A stretch of 64,000 bases of DNA from an uncultured Lachnospiraceae bacterium (GTDB lineage Bacteria; Bacillota; Clostridia; Lachnospirales; Lachnospiraceae): assembly GCA_947382625.1 (NCBI GenBank), contig CANDAG010000020.1, positions 1 to 64,000 on the forward strand, given 5' to 3'. The first letter of the stretch is position 1. The number at the start of each line of letters is the position of its first letter. Positions 1 to 7,744 of the stretch are shown here, in pieces. The notes under the pieces were generated by a model. That model did not search any database. It was given only the letters and a program-made list of their open reading frames with translations, and was not told the origin of the DNA. A program made the position numbers and the translations under genes.

Positions 1-144
1 TTAAATAAAAACAGTTAAGAACAACAAAGAACACGCCGAGTTCGAGTAACGGATAGATGATTTTGCAGAAAATATTTTGTCTCACGGCAGAAGATAAATT
101 TCGCTGAGACGGAAATCAAAAACCAATAGAATTACCAGAGGATC

Positions 145-330
145 TTGGGGGTTCATACCTTCAAGAATCTGACCGGGGAATATAAAAGGATGGAGCTGGA
201 CTGCCGGGAGGGAGTAAGGGCGCAGTTGGAGCGTATGAAAGAATTGTGCAAAGAGCGCAATAGTCTGTACGAAAAGCAAAATGACTTGAAAGGGCAGAAG
301 TACAAAATAGAAAAATCGTTGGAACGATAA
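145..330 (+). CDS. Small coiled-coil-like hypothetical protein or gene remnant
   Basis: A 61-residue open frame starting at TTG, with an alternative ATG at 190 (46 residues). It is charged and mostly helical, with Lys/Glu/Arg in heptad-like spacing from about residue 17, so a short coiled coil is plausible. I recognise no family. Neither start has a convincing ribosome binding site, and no gene is visible upstream of it in the window, so it may be the C-terminal tail of a lost gene. A good intrinsic terminator follows directly, which argues that this strand was once transcribed through here. Treat it as a remnant unless homologues of the same length exist. Confidence 0.3.
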   Translation: MGVHTFKNLTGEYKRMELDCREGVRAQLERMKELCKERNSLYEKQNDLKGQKYKIEKSLER

Positions 331-369
331 AAAATATAGGGCATGGCGGTTGCTGTGCTCTATATTTTT
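331..369 (+). terminator. Rho-independent terminator
   Basis: A 13-bp stem (331-343 pairing with 356-368, one G-U pair) with a 12-nt loop, ending in a T run. It directly follows the stop codon of the small frame at 145-330 and separates it from the Nudix gene. Confidence 0.7.
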
Positions 370-474
370 GTGGAAAGTGAGAAGTAAGAGTGCTATTATC
401 AAATGGTAATTGTGATTTTACGAGATACAAACATGAGAACTTATTATAAACATAATTTTGAAAGGATTATAAAT

Positions 475-939
475 ATGTCAAGGCAAATACGAACATCTGC
501 AAAAGCGGTTATAATTGAAAATGGTAAATTACTTGCAATAAAGTTGAATGACGGAAAAGAGGAATGGTACATTTTACCCGGCGGCGGACAAGACAGTGAG
601 GAAATGCTTCCGCAGACTGTTGAGCGGGAGGTTAGGGAGGAAGCAGGGATAGAAGTTAAATGCAAAGATTTGCTTTTTGTCATAGAGGGAGTCCATGGTG
701 AGAGTTTTCATAGAGTTGATTTAGTATTTTTATGTGATTACTTGGGGAAAGCAAACAATACAATGCTTCATAACGATACTAATCAAATTGGATTTGATTG
801 GTTGGACTTGTCTGAATTGAACAGATTACCATTGTTTCCGTCAAAACTTCGCCGCCCCATAATGAATTTTTATGAGGGAAGAGAATACACAAAGTATCTT
901 GGAAATGAAGAGGTAGGTGATCCCGAATGCTTAGAATAG
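475..939 (+). CDS. Nudix hydrolase
   Basis: Predicted nucleoside-diphosphate-linked hydrolase of about 154 residues. The Nudix box is complete: a Gly, five residues on a Glu, then seven residues to REVREEAGI, which carries the metal-binding glutamates. The frame is open from 403, but the ATG at 475 has GAAAGGA at the right distance, and the protein then begins MSRQIRTSAKAV, the normal start of the fold. The substrate cannot be read from sequence. The 3' end overlaps the next gene, a nucleotidyltransferase, by 13 bp, so the two are very probably co-transcribed. The pair is AT-rich compared with the catabolic operons further along and sits in a strip of gene fragments, which suggests lateral acquisition. 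Confidence 0.85.
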   Translation: MSRQIRTSAKAVIIENGKLLAIKLNDGKEEWYILPGGGQDSEEMLPQTVEREVREEAGIEVKCKDLLFVIEGVHGESFHRVDLVFLCDYLGKANNTMLHNDTNQIGFDWLDLSELNRLPLFPSKLRRPIMNFYEGREYTKYLGNEEVGDPECLE

Positions 940-1592
940 ATGAATATATTAATGAGTTAATAGCTATATTAAAAGAGGCTTTTGGTGAAAGATTGGTATA
1001 CATAGGATTACAAGGCAGTTATCTCCGTGGCGAAGAAACTAAAAGTAGTGATATTGATATTATGGCTGTGATTGACAATATAGCAGTGGGAGATTTGAAA
1101 ACCTATCAAAAAGCCCTTATTTCAGTAGGAAATTTTGATAAGTCCTGTGGATTTATTTGCGGCAAAGCTGATTTAGAGTATTGGAATCCGTTGGAAATAT
1201 GTCATTTATTGAACACGACTAAAGATTATTATGGAGAATTAAAAAATCTTGTTCCGGCATATACCATTGAAGATGAAAGAAACTATGTAAAATTTAGTTT
1301 AAATAATCTCTATCACGAAATTTGTCACCGTTATGTACACGCTGACAAGCAATATAACATTTCAAGATTACCGATAACATGTAAATCAGTATTTTTCATT
1401 ATGCAGCATTTGTATTATTTGAGTAGTGGTAATTTTGTTTCAACAAAACGAGAATTACTTGAGTGTTTACAAGATGAAGATAAAATTGTCTTGGAATTGA
1501 GCATATCATTACAAAATTGTAATGACTATGACTTTGATAGTGCGTTTTCTGTATTGTTTAATTGGTGTCAGAATGCTTTATCGAGAATATGA
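927..1592 (+). CDS. Nucleotidyltransferase-domain protein (aminoglycoside-NTase-like fold)
   Basis: A 221-residue protein with the DNA polymerase beta-type nucleotidyltransferase signature near the N-terminus: Gly30-Ser31 followed by Asp42-x-Asp44, the metal-binding acids of this superfamily. The remaining 170 residues are helical and resemble the C-terminal helical half of stand-alone NTases. The family transfers a nucleotide to a small molecule or macromolecule, but the acceptor is unknown here; an antibiotic-modifying role is possible and unproven. It overlaps the Nudix gene by 13 bp in another frame, implying translational coupling. The very AT-rich codon use matches its Nudix neighbour and not the carbohydrate operons. 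Confidence 0.75.
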   Translation: MLRIDEYINELIAILKEAFGERLVYIGLQGSYLRGEETKSSDIDIMAVIDNIAVGDLKTYQKALISVGNFDKSCGFICGKADLEYWNPLEICHLLNTTKDYYGELKNLVPAYTIEDERNYVKFSLNNLYHEICHRYVHADKQYNISRLPITCKSVFFIMQHLYYLSSGNFVSTKRELLECLQDEDKIVLELSISLQNCNDYDFDSAFSVLFNWCQNALSRI

Positions 1593-1674
1593 TTAAGAGG
1601 ACTTGATTATATGTTCCTATGTCAATGAAGTAGAAAAATCAATTTATGTGTAGCTATATAATGGAGGAGAAAGA

Positions 1675-1767
1675 ATGTTTGAACAATTTGGTAATTTAAC
1701 AATAAGAAATGCAACTGTTGAAGATGCAGTTTTATTATCTGCATGGTGGAATGATGGTAAAGATTGA
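1675..1767 (+). pseudogene. N-terminal fragment of a GNAT acetyltransferase
   Basis: Thirty codons with a good ribosome binding site (GGAGGAGAAAGA before the ATG) read MFEQFGNLTIRNATVEDAVL and end NDGKD before a TGA. The 'LTIRNATVEDA' opening is the beta-1/alpha-1 start of GNAT N-acetyltransferases. The acetyl-CoA site that should follow is missing, and the downstream DNA belongs to another gene fragment. It is too short to fold as an enzyme. Confidence 0.65.
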
Positions 1768-1883
1768 AAATGAAAAGTAGAGGATATCCATTACCTTAAT
1801 CGCGCAAGAAATAAGTCATCATATGGTGGCTGCTTTAAAAATTGAATATTAAGAATGTTAAGGTTATGCAGTTGCTGACTTAA

Positions 1884-2078
1884 TCCGATAAGCTTGATTC
1901 TTTGAAAAAAGTTGCGATATTGCCTGTGGAGAAGGTGCTTCCGGGACATCATTCACTGGATATAAAGCCGGAAATCTTAATTCGTATGCGGGAGGCATTT
2001 AGAAATCTTAAGGCCGCCGGAAAACTTCATCATGGACGCGGAACATTTAACTATGGGGATTGGGGAGTATGGTTATAA
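1884..2078 (+). pseudogene. C-terminal fragment of an MBL-fold metallo-hydrolase
   Basis: An open frame without a start, preceded by a stop at 1881. It contains VEKVLPGHHSLDIKPEIL, the late strand of metallo-beta-lactamase-fold hydrolases whose PGHH histidine is a metal ligand, then an Arg/Lys-rich helix and a stop after WGVWL. All earlier metal-binding motifs are absent, so this is the last 64 codons or so of a lost gene. It abuts the GNAT fragment at 1675-1767. The DNA from 1768 to 1883 holds nothing recognisable. Confidence 0.6.
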
Positions 2079-2254
2079 GAAGTAAGCTGTGGCAAAGATA
2101 ATGTTTCTTTTGGCGATAATTGACACATGGTTCTGGCACCATGTAGGTTAGAGCAGATAAGGGAAATGATAATGTGGCAATTTGCAGTTATAGGTGGATT
2201 GCCATATTTTTGTGGGAAAATGAGCGTTTATATGGTAATATATAGAGGCAAAGA

Positions 2255-2385
2255 TAAAAACACAACGCAAGGCAATCTTGCAGAACTGGTAGGTAGTCCA
2301 GTCGCACCGATTTGGTGTAAGTAGCCCTCCCTCCTTAGGGGCGTCCGTTCTTTGTTCATTACAATCATTTTAAGGAGGATTTGTC
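2255..2385 (+). promoter_or_regulatory. Structured leader of yjdF, candidate yjdF-type riboswitch
   Basis: The leader folds as a chain of short hairpins: 2267-2271 with 2277-2281, 2285-2289 with 2298-2302, 2305-2308 with 2314-2317, and a C-rich/G-rich pair at 2325-2328 with 2337-2340. It ends in a strong AAGGAGG ribosome binding site before the YjdF start. Genes of this family in Firmicutes are known to be preceded by the yjdF RNA, which binds planar azaaromatic compounds and acts at translation. The gene assignment is firm; the riboswitch call rests on location and foldability, not on an alignment to the known consensus. Confidence 0.5.
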
Positions 2386-2820
2386 ATGGACAAAATCAAC
2401 AAGTTGATTTCAGTATCAGGAAAGCTTACAGTATTTTTTGAAGCCCCCTTTTGGGTGGGAGTGTTTGAACGTGTATCGGATGGAAAGCTATCTGTGTGTA
2501 AGGTTACGTTTGGCGCAGAACCAAAAGACTATGAGATTTATGATTTCGTTCTGAAAAATTACTATCGGTTACGATTTAGCCCGGCTGTGGCAACTGATGT
2601 AAAGGAAGCGGGGCGCAATCCTAAACGGGTACAGCGTGAAGTGCGGAAACAGGTACAGAATACAGGGATAGGTACAAAATCGCAACAGGCTTTGAAATTA
2701 CAGCAGGAGCAGTTGAAAATTGAACGCAAGACTGTGAGCAGGGAAGAACGGGAAGCAGAAAAACAGCGGCAGTTTGAACTAAAACAGCAGAAAAGGAAGG
2801 AGAAGCATAGGGGCAGGTAA
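2386..2820 (+). CDS. yjdF: YjdF family protein
   Basis: A 144-residue protein. The N-terminal half matches the YjdF family: an early strand pair LTVFFEAPFWVGVFER, then CKVTFGAEPKDYEIYDFVL and LRFSP. The C-terminal 60 residues are a Lys/Arg/Glu/Gln-rich helix, typical of family members and probably able to bind nucleic acid. Its molecular function is unknown; regulation by the azaaromatic-sensing yjdF RNA suggests a role in handling such toxic compounds. The start is secure: AAGGAGG lies 8-9 nt upstream of the ATG. It stands alone, with decayed genes upstream and a possible weak terminator overlapping its 3' end. Confidence 0.85.
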   Translation: MDKINKLISVSGKLTVFFEAPFWVGVFERVSDGKLSVCKVTFGAEPKDYEIYDFVLKNYYRLRFSPAVATDVKEAGRNPKRVQREVRKQVQNTGIGTKSQQALKLQQEQLKIERKTVSREEREAEKQRQFELKQQKRKEKHRGR

Positions 2821-2837
2821 GGCTGCCCTGCTTTTCT
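2809..2837 (+). terminator. Weak intrinsic terminator after yjdF
   Basis: A six-bp G/C stem (2811-2816 with 2823-2828) with a six-nt loop that includes the stop codon region, followed by a short T-rich run. Plausible but short. Confidence 0.4.
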
Positions 2838-3153
2838 GTAATAGGGTATTTGTATTGAGTGAACAGAGGAAAAATAGTATGTTTGGAAATGTTGTTTATT
2901 ATGATAAGAAAAAATGATGAATATAAGGAAAATTCCTTGAAACTGCATCCTCGATTCATTTTTATTGCATATTTTATATTTGCAGACAGGCGATGCGCAA
3001 CATCTACAATTATGGAATTGATGTGGTGGATAAGAATTGTAAGGAAGAAATTGATTGAGGAAATGGTCTTTTTGGATATATAATATATAAAGAGAGTTTT
3101 CCTTATCCGATTATGGAGAAAATTTGTATTTCAGGAAAGAAACTGTATTGTAA
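2838..3153. other. Intergenic stretch without a recognisable gene
   Basis: AT-rich DNA between yjdF and the Rpn-type gene. A 74-codon frame runs through it (2859-3083), but it has mixed composition, no ribosome binding site and no recognisable motif, so I do not call it. I see no repeat or strong promoter here. Confidence 0.5.
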
Positions 3154-3912
3154 ATGGATAAATCAGAAGCAAATATAGAGAAAGATATTGCCGAAAAGAC
3201 ATTGGAAGCTTACAATGACGTGTTTGAGGATATCATAAATGTGTTGCTGTTCGGAGGAAAACTTCTTGTGAAAGAGGAAGAACTGGATGACGAAAGTCCT
3301 GATTTCAGTTATAAGGCAGATGGGAAGCTGCATGCGCAGGAAAGAGATGTTGCCAAATATTGGCGGAAGGGGCTTGTGCGTATTGCACTGTACGGTTTGG
3401 AAAATCAGACAGATATTGATAATGACATGCCTCTCCGGCTGTTTTCTTATGATGGAGCAGCTTACCGGGCGCAACTTTTGACGGATAAGGAGATGCGGGA
3501 AAAGACAGGGAAAACTGCGGCGAGATATCCTGTGGTAACACTGGTTTTGTATTTTGGATATGGCAGGCAGTGGAAAAAGCCGAGAACATTATATGAGTGT
3601 CTGGATGTTCCGGAAGAGTTAAAGCCGTTTGTGAATGACTATCGCATGAATCTGTATGAAATTGCATATCTTACTGATGAACAAGTGCAGATGTTCACAA
3701 GCGATTTTAAGATTGTAGCAGATTATTTTGTGCAGATGCGTAAGAACGGGAATTATGAAGCACCGCAGACGGCGATAAACCATGTGCATGAATTATTGCA
3801 GCTTATGTCAGTTATGACGAAAGATAATCGGACAGAGGATATTAAAAGGATAACAGAGGATGTTACTTATAGAAATAAGCTGCTTGCAGAAATGCTGGAA
3901 GCTCAAATATAG
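3154..3912 (+). CDS. Rpn family recombination-promoting nuclease / putative transposase (PD-(D/E)XK)
   Basis: A 252-residue protein of the Rpn/YhgA-like group, which have a PD-(D/E)XK nuclease core and are often annotated as transposases. Signature segments are RDVAKYWRKG, then RIALYGLENQTDIDNDMPLR, where the Glu-x-Gln pair and flanking Asp form the expected active-site region, and YDGAAYRAQL, followed by VTLVLYFGYGRQW and a helical C-terminus. Characterised Rpn proteins promote RecA-independent recombination and some act in phage defence. Length is close to the family's short clostridial members. It has no partner gene and no flanking inverted repeats, so I see no evidence that it is mobile now. 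The start is the only ATG that keeps the N-terminal helix; its ribosome binding site is poor. Confidence 0.75.
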   Translation: MDKSEANIEKDIAEKTLEAYNDVFEDIINVLLFGGKLLVKEEELDDESPDFSYKADGKLHAQERDVAKYWRKGLVRIALYGLENQTDIDNDMPLRLFSYDGAAYRAQLLTDKEMREKTGKTAARYPVVTLVLYFGYGRQWKKPRTLYECLDVPEELKPFVNDYRMNLYEIAYLTDEQVQMFTSDFKIVADYFVQMRKNGNYEAPQTAINHVHELLQLMSVMTKDNRTEDIKRITEDVTYRNKLLAEMLEAQI

Positions 3913-3971
3913 GTTTTGTTGCTATAAATTCATTTGTATAGTATTAAAGAAATATTACTGATATATAAATG

Positions 3972-3997
3972 AATCCGCTACACGCGTGTAGCGGATT
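3972..3997. repeat. Perfect 26-bp palindrome
   Basis: Two 13-bp arms with no spacer (3972-3984 and 3985-3997), centred on ACGCGT. It lies 60 bp after the Rpn-type gene. No T run follows on either strand, so a classical terminator is unlikely; it could be a binding site for a dimeric protein or a recombination site. Confidence 0.6.
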
Positions 3998-4048
3998 AAA
4001 AAATGAGAGTAATTAGCCATATTTTAAATATTCAGGTGGAGGAGAAAA

Positions 4049-4203
4049 ATGGTCGATCCTTCCAAAAGAGATTGGAAACTATACAGGGAGAAAATTGGTA
4101 AATGGCAGGAACATTATATGGAGAAACGCTTATTTGGATGGATGATCTTGAAGAGTTCAGCGATGATTTAAAAGAAGCAGTGGCGCTGATTTTGAGAAGA
4201 TAG
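4049..4203 (+). pseudogene. Internally deleted small conserved hypothetical gene
   Basis: A strong GGAGGAG site precedes ATG 4049, which opens MVDPSKRDWKLYREKIGKWQ and continues to about residue 26. The frame then changes, and the second half reads WMDDLEEFSDDLKEAVALIL to a TAG at 4203. From memory of a common clostridial family of about 100 residues, these are its first and last parts, with the middle (about 50 codons) deleted out of frame. No function is known for the family. Confidence 0.5.
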
Positions 4204-4238
4204 GAATTGGAAATAAAAAATATTGAGGATAAGCCGGT

Positions 4239-5570
4239 ATGGATAAAAAAACGATAAATAAACTGACAGGAAAATTTGATGAGAAACAGCTACGGGAACT
4301 TATTGTATATATTGCCGGAACAAGTGAAGCAGCGGGTGAGTTATTGCTCAATTATTGCAGGGAAAAAGATGAGGAAGTAAAAACAGATAACCATGCGCTG
4401 ATCATTGAAAGTAAGATAAAGCTGCATTGGAAAAAGGCAGGCGAGATTATTGAGGAATTCGATATGTATGGCGGCGGACCTGAATCGGAAGAGGATATCG
4501 CATACTATGAGCTCGGGGAAATGGAAAAGCTGATAGAAGAAAGTGAGGTATCCTGGGTTGTGCGTAAAGAGATATTGGATCAGCTGCTGGAGCTTGTGGC
4601 GTCTGATAATAGCGGATTTACGGATTATCTGATGGATATAGCGTTTGTGATGTGTAAAACAAAGGGAGAAAACCTTTATCTGGCGAATTTTCTGGATAAA
4701 AATGCAGGCTCTTATTATAAGGACGTGGCGGCGAGAATCTATCTGAAAAATGGGGAAGATGAGAAGTTTATAGAAAGCAAGAAAGCTAACCTACAATATG
4801 AATCAGATTATCTGGAACTGGCAGCTTATTATAAAAAGCACAAAGATGAAAAAAAGGCGCTGGAGATCGTTCTGGAGGGATTACATAAGACAAACGGGAG
4901 ACTGGATGGAATATATGAATACCTGTTCCGGTATTATAAAAAGAAAAAAGATGAGACAGCCCTGGAGAAGCTGTACGCAGGAGCGGAAAAACGGCGGTGG
5001 AATCAGGATACGATAACAGAACTGATGCATGGATATTATCAGGAGAAGGGGGATTATAAAAAACAAAAGGACGCGCTGATCAAGCTGATATCGTGTTGTG
5101 ATGAAAGGTGGCTTTACAAGTTATATCAGCAGTGCGGGCAGGAACTGGCGGAGGAGGATTTTCAAAAGGAAGAGCAGGAGATCTTGAAAGTCATAAGGAA
5201 GAGAAAGATTTCCGTTTATTTTGATATTCTTATGGATAAGGATGAAACGGCGGAAGTGATAGAGTATCTTATGGAGCATCAGCATTATGGCGGATGGGGA
5301 GGTCTGGATGAGGGGCACTATTTCAGTAAACGGCTGGCAGGCAGTTATCCGCGTGAGATAGTGGAGATGTACCGGAAGGAAGTCTCATACTATGTCAGTC
5401 TCGGAAAGGAAAAGAATTACAGCCATGCAGTGGGAGTGTTGAAAGAAATTAAGGGGATTATGAAGAGGAATAAATGGACAGATGAATGGGATGTTGAATA
5501 TAGGGCGTTTTTGGAGGAACATAAAAGGAAAAAGTTGCTGTTAGGTGCATTGGAGAGAGCTAAGCTGTGA
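4239..5570 (+). CDS. Alpha-solenoid (TPR-like) protein of unknown function
   Basis: A 443-residue, strongly charged, almost wholly helical protein. From about residue 150 it shows repeated helix pairs with TPR-like spacing, such as YLELAAYYKKHKDEKKALEI followed by similar helices, which points to a protein-binding solenoid. No transmembrane segment, signal peptide or catalytic motif is visible. The N-terminal region resembles helical domains that accompany SWIM zinc-finger proteins in clostridia, but no SWIM cysteines are present. The gene is monocistronic, flanked by a pseudogene upstream and a GNAT gene downstream, and is AT-rich like the rest of this strip. I do not assign a function. Confidence 0.6.
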   Translation: MDKKTINKLTGKFDEKQLRELIVYIAGTSEAAGELLLNYCREKDEEVKTDNHALIIESKIKLHWKKAGEIIEEFDMYGGGPESEEDIAYYELGEMEKLIEESEVSWVVRKEILDQLLELVASDNSGFTDYLMDIAFVMCKTKGENLYLANFLDKNAGSYYKDVAARIYLKNGEDEKFIESKKANLQYESDYLELAAYYKKHKDEKKALEIVLEGLHKTNGRLDGIYEYLFRYYKKKKDETALEKLYAGAEKRRWNQDTITELMHGYYQEKGDYKKQKDALIKLISCCDERWLYKLYQQCGQELAEEDFQKEEQEILKVIRKRKISVYFDILMDKDETAEVIEYLMEHQHYGGWGGLDEGHYFSKRLAGSYPREIVEMYRKEVSYYVSLGKEKNYSHAVGVLKEIKGIMKRNKWTDEWDVEYRAFLEEHKRKKLLLGALERAKL

Positions 5571-5696
5571 GAAGTGATAGAACACGCTGTAAAGTTTGCA
5601 AAATGATACAGAAATATTGAAATAGGTAGATGCTTTAAACCGCGTATATCTTACAAGTAACGGGCCTGGCAAAGTCATTATAAAAATAATGAGAGA

Positions 5697-6140
5697 GTGA
5701 ATATGGACAGGAATGTTTGTGGAAAAATTAGACTTGTTGATAATGTTTTACAACCAGAGGACTTTATAAGGCTACGAATTGAAGCCGGATTTGTTGAGAT
5801 ACCAGTGGATCATGCTAGAAAGGCTTTGCAGAATGGGTTAATAAATGTTTCTGCAATATATAATGGGGAACTTGTTGGGATGGGGAGGCTTGTTGGAGAT
5901 GGTGCTATGTATTGGTATCTTCAAGAAATAATAGTTTTACCGCCATTTCAGCGAAAAGGTATTGGCACAATGATTGTTAATCACTTAGTTGATTATGCAA
6001 AAGCAAATTCTATGACTGGAAAATTTACAACAATTGAGGGTGTTTCAGCCAAAGGGAAAGAACCATTTTACGAAAAGATGGGGTTTGAGGTTATCTCAAA
6101 TGGAATTAAAAAGATGATAGAAATTGGACCTATGTTATAA
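5697..6140 (+). CDS. GNAT family N-acetyltransferase
   Basis: A complete GNAT fold of 147 residues. The core reads ISAIYNGE-like strand 3, LQEIIVLPPFQRKGIGTMIV with the acetyl-CoA pyrophosphate loop Q/R-x-x-G-x-G/A (QRKGIG), and the late FYEKMGFEV segment typical of the family. The acceptor substrate is unknown; the layout resembles small clostridial GNATs that acetylate amines. The start is GTG at 5697, with ATG 5703 as an alternative two codons in; GAGAG lies just upstream. It is a single gene in an accessory strip with several other GNAT genes or fragments. Confidence 0.8.
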   Translation: MNMDRNVCGKIRLVDNVLQPEDFIRLRIEAGFVEIPVDHARKALQNGLINVSAIYNGELVGMGRLVGDGAMYWYLQEIIVLPPFQRKGIGTMIVNHLVDYAKANSMTGKFTTIEGVSAKGKEPFYEKMGFEVISNGIKKMIEIGPML

Positions 6141-6187
6141 ATTTGATTAAGCTAAAATAATGCTGATTAATTTGAGGAGAAAAAGAC

Positions 6188-6286
6188 ATGGAATATATAT
6201 TTGAAACAGAGAGTCTGAGGGTTAGAAAGTTTGAGATAGAAGATGTCAAATGCTTGTATGAAAAACATTTGGAGGTATGTGAATGA
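6188..6286 (+). pseudogene. N-terminal fragment of a GNAT acetyltransferase
   Basis: Thirty-two codons with a GAGGAGAAAAAGAC ribosome binding site read MEYIFETESLRVRKFEIEDV, the standard opening of RimJ/RimL-type GNATs. The frame ends in ATGA, overlapping the methyltransferase start at 6283. Everything after helix 1 is lost. As it stands it could serve as a short translated leader for the methyltransferase. Confidence 0.65.
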
Positions 6287-6975
6287 ATTTTATTAATACA
6301 ATAGATGATTTGTATAGTATGCTGGACAGATATACCGAGGGAGTGGATTGGAATACCTTCTATATTAAGCGGGATAAGCCTGCTCCATTTTTGAGATATA
6401 ATAAACTGCCGGATAAATGTGTTGTTGATTTTATAAGAGAGCATAATGTTAAAAATGCTTGCGAATTTGGCTGTGGAGAAGGACGAAACGCAATTTATCT
6501 TGCTAAAAACGATGTTGATACAGAAGCATATGATTTATCCGAGATTGCAATAGAAAACGCAAAAAGGAATGCAAAAGAAAGCAAGGCTGAAAAAGTAGTC
6601 TTTAAGGCAGAGAATATTTTTTCATTAGATTTAATGGATAAGAAGTTTGGTTTGGTAATAGACAGCGGTATTTTCCATCATTTGGCACCCCATAGGCGTT
6701 TACAATACAGAGATATTGTATCAGGTATACTAGAAGAAAATGGTTATTTTATTTTGTTGTGCTTTGCGGCGGGGGAAGATGGAGCTGACGAAGTGGATGA
6801 TTATGAGTTTTACAGGAGCAAACAAACAGGAGTTGCATTTACGGAAGAAAGATTGAGAGAGTTTTGGGGAGAAAAATTTGATGTTATAGATTTGCGTAAA
6901 GGGGAGGACATTGTGGATGATCAGATGTGGGAGAGCGAATATTTGTACATATGTGTGTTAAAAAAGCATAGTTAA
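6283..6975 (+). CDS. Class I SAM-dependent methyltransferase
   Basis: A 230-residue methyltransferase. Motif I is ACEFGCGEGRNAIYLAK at residues 59-75 (glycine-rich SAM loop), followed by the acidic strand-2 end in YDLS and motif IV around LVIDSGIFHHLAPHRR. The fold is the Methyltransf_11/25-type Rossmann domain; the FHHL segment is typical of small-molecule methyltransferases, and some relatives act on toxic oxyanions or drugs. The substrate is not determinable. The start overlaps the stop of the GNAT fragment (ATGA), so translation may be coupled to that relic. Its 3' end overlaps the convergent GNAT gene by 4 bp. Confidence 0.8.
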   Translation: MNFINTIDDLYSMLDRYTEGVDWNTFYIKRDKPAPFLRYNKLPDKCVVDFIREHNVKNACEFGCGEGRNAIYLAKNDVDTEAYDLSEIAIENAKRNAKESKAEKVVFKAENIFSLDLMDKKFGLVIDSGIFHHLAPHRRLQYRDIVSGILEENGYFILLCFAAGEDGADEVDDYEFYRSKQTGVAFTEERLREFWGEKFDVIDLRKGEDIVDDQMWESEYLYICVLKKHS

Positions 6976-7472
6976 TCTTTCGAAATTATCATGTTACATC
7001 TGCTCCATAACTCGTCCTTATAGGAAAATACGCCTTTGTCAATATGTCTTTCAACAAAGCCGATTTTTTCATAGCATTGCTTCGCCAAAGGGTTTTCATT
7101 GAAAACATTTAGTTGAACCGCTTTTGCACCGGTTATCTGAAAGGCATATTGCAGAGCCAGATTCAGCATTTCTTTTCCGTAACCTTTTCCACGTTTGGTT
7201 TTATCGACGATAATAAATTTTAGAAAACCAATATTATCCTCTGTATTGACAGAATAACAGAAGAAGCCTATCGGCTGACCATTATTTTCGGTTGCTACAT
7301 AGGCGCTGTCCGTCCAGTCGATTGAATTTTTCTCTAATAAACCATGGAAAGAGTTTTGCGTCATGGGGTATGGCAAAAGATTTGCACTCCAAAAGGCATG
7401 GGTTCTTTCGTTATCGATCCACTTTGATACATATTCATAATCTTTACCTGGTATATATGGCCGGATCCTCAT
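6972..7472 (-). CDS. GNAT family N-acetyltransferase
   Basis: A 166-residue acetyltransferase. The conserved core is FLKFIIVDKTKRGKGYGKEM, where RGKGYG is the acetyl-CoA pyrophosphate-binding loop, followed by VQLNVFNENPLAKQCYEKIG, the strand-5/helix-4 region. The opening MRIRPYIPGKDYEYVSKWID resembles ribosomal-protein-type or small-molecule acetyltransferases. Transcribed toward the methyltransferase, with which it overlaps tail to tail by 4 bp. A perfect inverted repeat lies about 20 bp upstream of its start (7491-7530). Confidence 0.8.
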   Translation of the reverse strand: MRIRPYIPGKDYEYVSKWIDNERTHAFWSANLLPYPMTQNSFHGLLEKNSIDWTDSAYVATENNGQPIGFFCYSVNTEDNIGFLKFIIVDKTKRGKGYGKEMLNLALQYAFQITGAKAVQLNVFNENPLAKQCYEKIGFVERHIDKGVFSYKDELWSRCNMIISKD

Positions 7473-7490
7473 AAATAGAATGTCCTTTCT

Positions 7491-7530
7491 GAATATAGGC
7501 AGTACACCACAATGTATTCTGCCTATATTC
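7491..7530. repeat. 12-bp inverted repeat upstream of the GNAT gene
   Basis: Perfect arms GAATATAGGCAG (7491-7502) and its complement (7519-7530) around a 16-nt loop. No T run follows on either strand. It sits just upstream of the minus-strand GNAT start, so a regulatory hairpin or operator is more likely than a terminator. Confidence 0.5.
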
Positions 7531-7744
7531 TGGCATAATTCAGATAATACAGCAACAGAAATTTGTCAGAAATGAGTAATTTAATAAAAAGATAAGATTA
7601 ACTAATAAGCTATTGATGACAACAGAAATGTTAAGTATACTACATATTAACAACGCAATCTGACCAGGGAATATAAGAAGATTGCCATATTTAAACCAAT
7701 CGCAGGATATGAAATATAAATAGGAACAGGAGGTAGAAAGAAGA

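Noticed and set aside
2127-2324. A 65-codon open frame upstream of yjdF
   Set aside because: It runs through the structured leader, has no ribosome binding site, and its sequence is explained by conserved RNA hairpins.
2859-3083. A 74-codon open frame between yjdF and the Rpn-type gene
   Set aside because: No ribosome binding site, no recognisable motif, composition like non-coding AT-rich DNA.
3972-3997. Intrinsic terminator of the Rpn-type gene
   Set aside because: The palindrome has no loop and no following T run on either strand.
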